Below the pieces are notes generated by a model. The model saw only the letters and a list, made by a program, of their open reading frames with translations. It was not told the DNA's origin and ran no database searches. From CAYLLD01 sp964425135 (GTDB lineage Bacteria > Pseudomonadota > Alphaproteobacteria > Rhodobacterales > Rhodobacteraceae): a stretch of 32,038 nt of DNA. The stretch lies in NCBI GenBank assembly GCA_964425135.1, contig CAYRKW010000037.1, forward strand, positions 1 through 32,038, given 5' to 3'. Positions 30,474 through 32,038 of this stretch are shown piece after piece (position 1 is the stretch's first letter; each line of letters begins with the position of its first letter). The translations under genes were made by a program, and so were the position numbers.

Positions 30474-31871
30474 ATGACACAGGAAAGCTGGAGCTTGGTA
30501 AGGTCGCGATTGGAGGCATCGCTTGGCAATGACGCCTTCACCAATTGGATCGCTCCTATCGAGTTCAAGAAGCTTGAAGACGGTATCGCATATTTCGCGG
30601 CACCGACGAATTTTATCGGCAATTGGGTCAAGAACAGCTATGGCCTGCGCATTCGGGAGTTGTTTCTCGAATATGGTGCCAGGGTCGATCGCCTTGCCTT
30701 CGCGGTTGCCCAGCAATCGAGCCGCAAAGAGCCAACGTCACGCCCAACCGCCAGCGCCTCTGGCGGGCAATCGGGCGGATTTGGCGGGAATGGCAGCGAG
30801 GCTGGCAATGGCGGCAACTGGCAGACCCTCGACAGCGCTGGCTCGCAGCTTTACGAGCGCTTCAAGTTCGAGAATTTCGTCGTTGGCCGCCCCAATGAGC
30901 TGGCTTATGCGGCGGCCAAACGGGTGGCGGAAAGCCCGACGGTGCGTTTCAATCCGCTCTTCCTTTATGGCGGCTCCGGTCTTGGCAAAACCCATCTTAT
31001 GCAGGCGATTGCCTGGGAAATCCGCTCCACCCGGCCTGAGGCCAAGGTGATGTATTTGTCGGCAGAGCAGTTCATGCACCGTTTTGTGCAGGCCCTGCGC
31101 CGCAATGACACGCTGAGCTTCAAGGAGCTGTTCCGTTCGGTCGATGTGTTGATGGTCGATGATGTGCAGTTCATTGCGGGCAAAAACTCGACCCAGCAGG
31201 AGTTTTTCGACACGTTCAACGCGCTTGTGGACCAGAACAAGCAGATCGTCATTTCTGCCGACCGCGCGCCGGGTGATATTGAGATTGGCGAGCGGATCAC
31301 CTCGCGTTTGCAGTGGGGCATGGTGGTGGATGTGCATCCAACGGACTATGAATTGCGGCTGAGCATCATCGAGGCCAAGGCGGAAGTGCAGCGCGAGAGC
31401 TATCCTGAGGTTGAGGTGATGCCGGGCGTGTTCAAATTCCTCGCCCAGCGCATTTCGTCGAACGTGCGCGTTCTAGAGGGCGCGCTGACGCGGCTCTTTG
31501 CGTTTGGCTCGCTTGCGGGCAAGCCTGTGTCGCTAGAGATGGCGCAGGAGTGTCTGTCGGATGTGCTGCGCGCTTCGGACCGGAAGGTGACGATAGACGA
31601 GATCATCCGCAAGATCGCGACGCATTACAATCTCAAGGTCAATGACATTCTGTCAGCGCGGCGGGCGCGGGCGGTGGCGCGGCCGCGTCAGGTTGGGATG
31701 TATCTGGCGAAGAACCTGACGGCGAACAGCTTGCCCGAAATCGGGCGGCGTTTCGGGGGGCGTGATCACACGACGGTTATGCATGCGGTCAAGAAGATCA
31801 ATGAGCTGAAGGCCACCGACAGCAGCATCGAAGAGGATATCGAGCTGCTGCGCCGCTCGCTCGAAGCTTGA
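30474..31871 (+). CDS. dnaA: Chromosomal replication initiator protein DnaA
   Basis: A 465-residue initiator, normal length for the family. Domain I spans about 1-85 (WSLVRSRLEASLGNDAFTNW). A low-complexity Gly/Ser/Asn linker (about 85-125) follows. The AAA+ domain has Walker A YGGSGLGKTH near 165-175, Walker B VLMVDDVQFIAG, and sensor sequences DRAPGDIEIGERITSRLQWG. Domain IV ends in the DnaA signature GRDHTTVMHAVKKI, which binds DnaA boxes. It opens the replication origin and also acts as a transcription factor. GGGGAC precedes the ATG. It is complete; the usual partner dnaN is not within the 167 bp that remain downstream. Confidence 0.98.
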   Translation: MTQESWSLVRSRLEASLGNDAFTNWIAPIEFKKLEDGIAYFAAPTNFIGNWVKNSYGLRIRELFLEYGARVDRLAFAVAQQSSRKEPTSRPTASASGGQSGGFGGNGSEAGNGGNWQTLDSAGSQLYERFKFENFVVGRPNELAYAAAKRVAESPTVRFNPLFLYGGSGLGKTHLMQAIAWEIRSTRPEAKVMYLSAEQFMHRFVQALRRNDTLSFKELFRSVDVLMVDDVQFIAGKNSTQQEFFDTFNALVDQNKQIVISADRAPGDIEIGERITSRLQWGMVVDVHPTDYELRLSIIEAKAEVQRESYPEVEVMPGVFKFLAQRISSNVRVLEGALTRLFAFGSLAGKPVSLEMAQECLSDVLRASDRKVTIDEIIRKIATHYNLKVNDILSARRARAVARPRQVGMYLAKNLTANSLPEIGRRFGGRDHTTVMHAVKKINELKATDSSIEEDIELLRRSLEA

Positions 31872-31886
31872 GACCTGTCAAACGGA

Positions 31887-31904
31887 GCGGCCCTTGCGGG
31901 CCGC
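31887..31904 (+). terminator. First hairpin after dnaA
   Basis: GCGGCCC-TTGC-GGGCCGC, a perfect 7-bp GC stem, lies 15 bp after the dnaA stop. There is no T-run directly behind it. It probably acts with the second hairpin that follows. Confidence 0.55.
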
Positions 31905-31914
31905 ACGACATATC

Positions 31915-31933
31915 GTTTGGCGTTCCGCCAAAC
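31915..31933 (+). terminator. Second hairpin after dnaA
   Basis: GTTTGGCG-TTC-CGCCAAAC, a perfect 8-bp stem, is followed by CGTTTTGAGTATTTTT, so it is a fair candidate for the dnaA terminator. Confidence 0.6.
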
Positions 31934-31984
31934 CGTTTTGAGTATTTTTGGGAAAGATGAAGGCGGAACGCTGATGACTAACCC

Positions 31985-32008
31985 TAGAGCGCCGTCCAAC
32001 AAATCTGA
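31985..32008 (+). repeat. Dispersed 24-bp repeat, copy 2
   Basis: It matches 4886-4909 at 22 of 24 positions (TAGAGCGCCG, then ACAAATCTGA) and also lies downstream of a plus-strand gene. Sequence beyond it differs from copy 1. Confidence 0.6.
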
Positions 32009-32038
32009 TTCAATTCTACTCGTGCGGGCTGGGCGTCA

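Noticed and set aside
1..32038. CRISPR arrays, tRNA or rRNA genes, insertion sequences, prophage
   Set aside because: No regularly spaced repeats, no recognisable tRNA cloverleaf, and no transposase or integrase-like protein was seen.

Overview
The window looks like a chromosomal segment of a marine alphaproteobacterium of the Rhodobacterales (Roseobacter group). The signs are moderately high GC, a roseobacter-style taurine ABC operon, a TRAP carboxylate transporter, a PQQ/lanthanide-type alcohol dehydrogenase locus, and dnaA at the right-hand end. The taxon is inferred from gene content only. One run of 100 N (18156-18255) marks a scaffold gap.

Left part (1-5221): a FAD-dependent amine/amino-acid oxidoreductase on the minus strand faces a plus-strand tauABC-type operon. 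The intergenic region carries two copies of a TauR-like operator. The permease has an unusual periplasmic insertion.

Central island (about 5.2-24.6 kb): a large locus around a quinoprotein alcohol dehydrogenase. Its active site has the Asp-Tyr-Asp arrangement of lanthanide-dependent enzymes. On the minus strand, one operon encodes a NarL/LuxR response regulator, a FIST-domain sensor (NosP-like), a NahK/ErcS-type hybrid histidine kinase, a NosR/NirI-like flavin and iron-sulfur membrane protein, and an ApbE flavin transferase. A secreted VWA protein converges on it. The dehydrogenase is followed by a strong terminator and faces a small exported protein of unknown function and a SsuABC/TauABC-like importer. 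Beyond the gap, a minus-strand operon encodes the PQQ-associated ABC system: periplasmic binding protein, beta-propeller, cupredoxin-like protein, ABC-2 ATPase and permease, and a Sel1-repeat protein. Divergent from it are a c-type cytochrome and a XoxJ/MxaJ-like periplasmic protein. A plausible scheme is that alcohols are oxidised in the periplasm, electrons pass to the cytochrome, XoxJ and the ABC systems serve maturation or cofactor/metal handling, and the two-component/FIST set controls expression. No pqq biosynthesis genes and no nos genes are present here.

Right part (24.6-32.0 kb): a three-gene TRAP transporter (dctPQM type) lies divergent from a FadR/FCD-family GntR regulator, with two clear palindromic operators between them. 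Next come a true formylglycine-generating enzyme without a sulfatase nearby, a long regulatory-looking intergenic region with a perfect 12-bp hairpin, a rhodanese-domain protein, and dnaA. A short sequence downstream of tauC recurs after dnaA.
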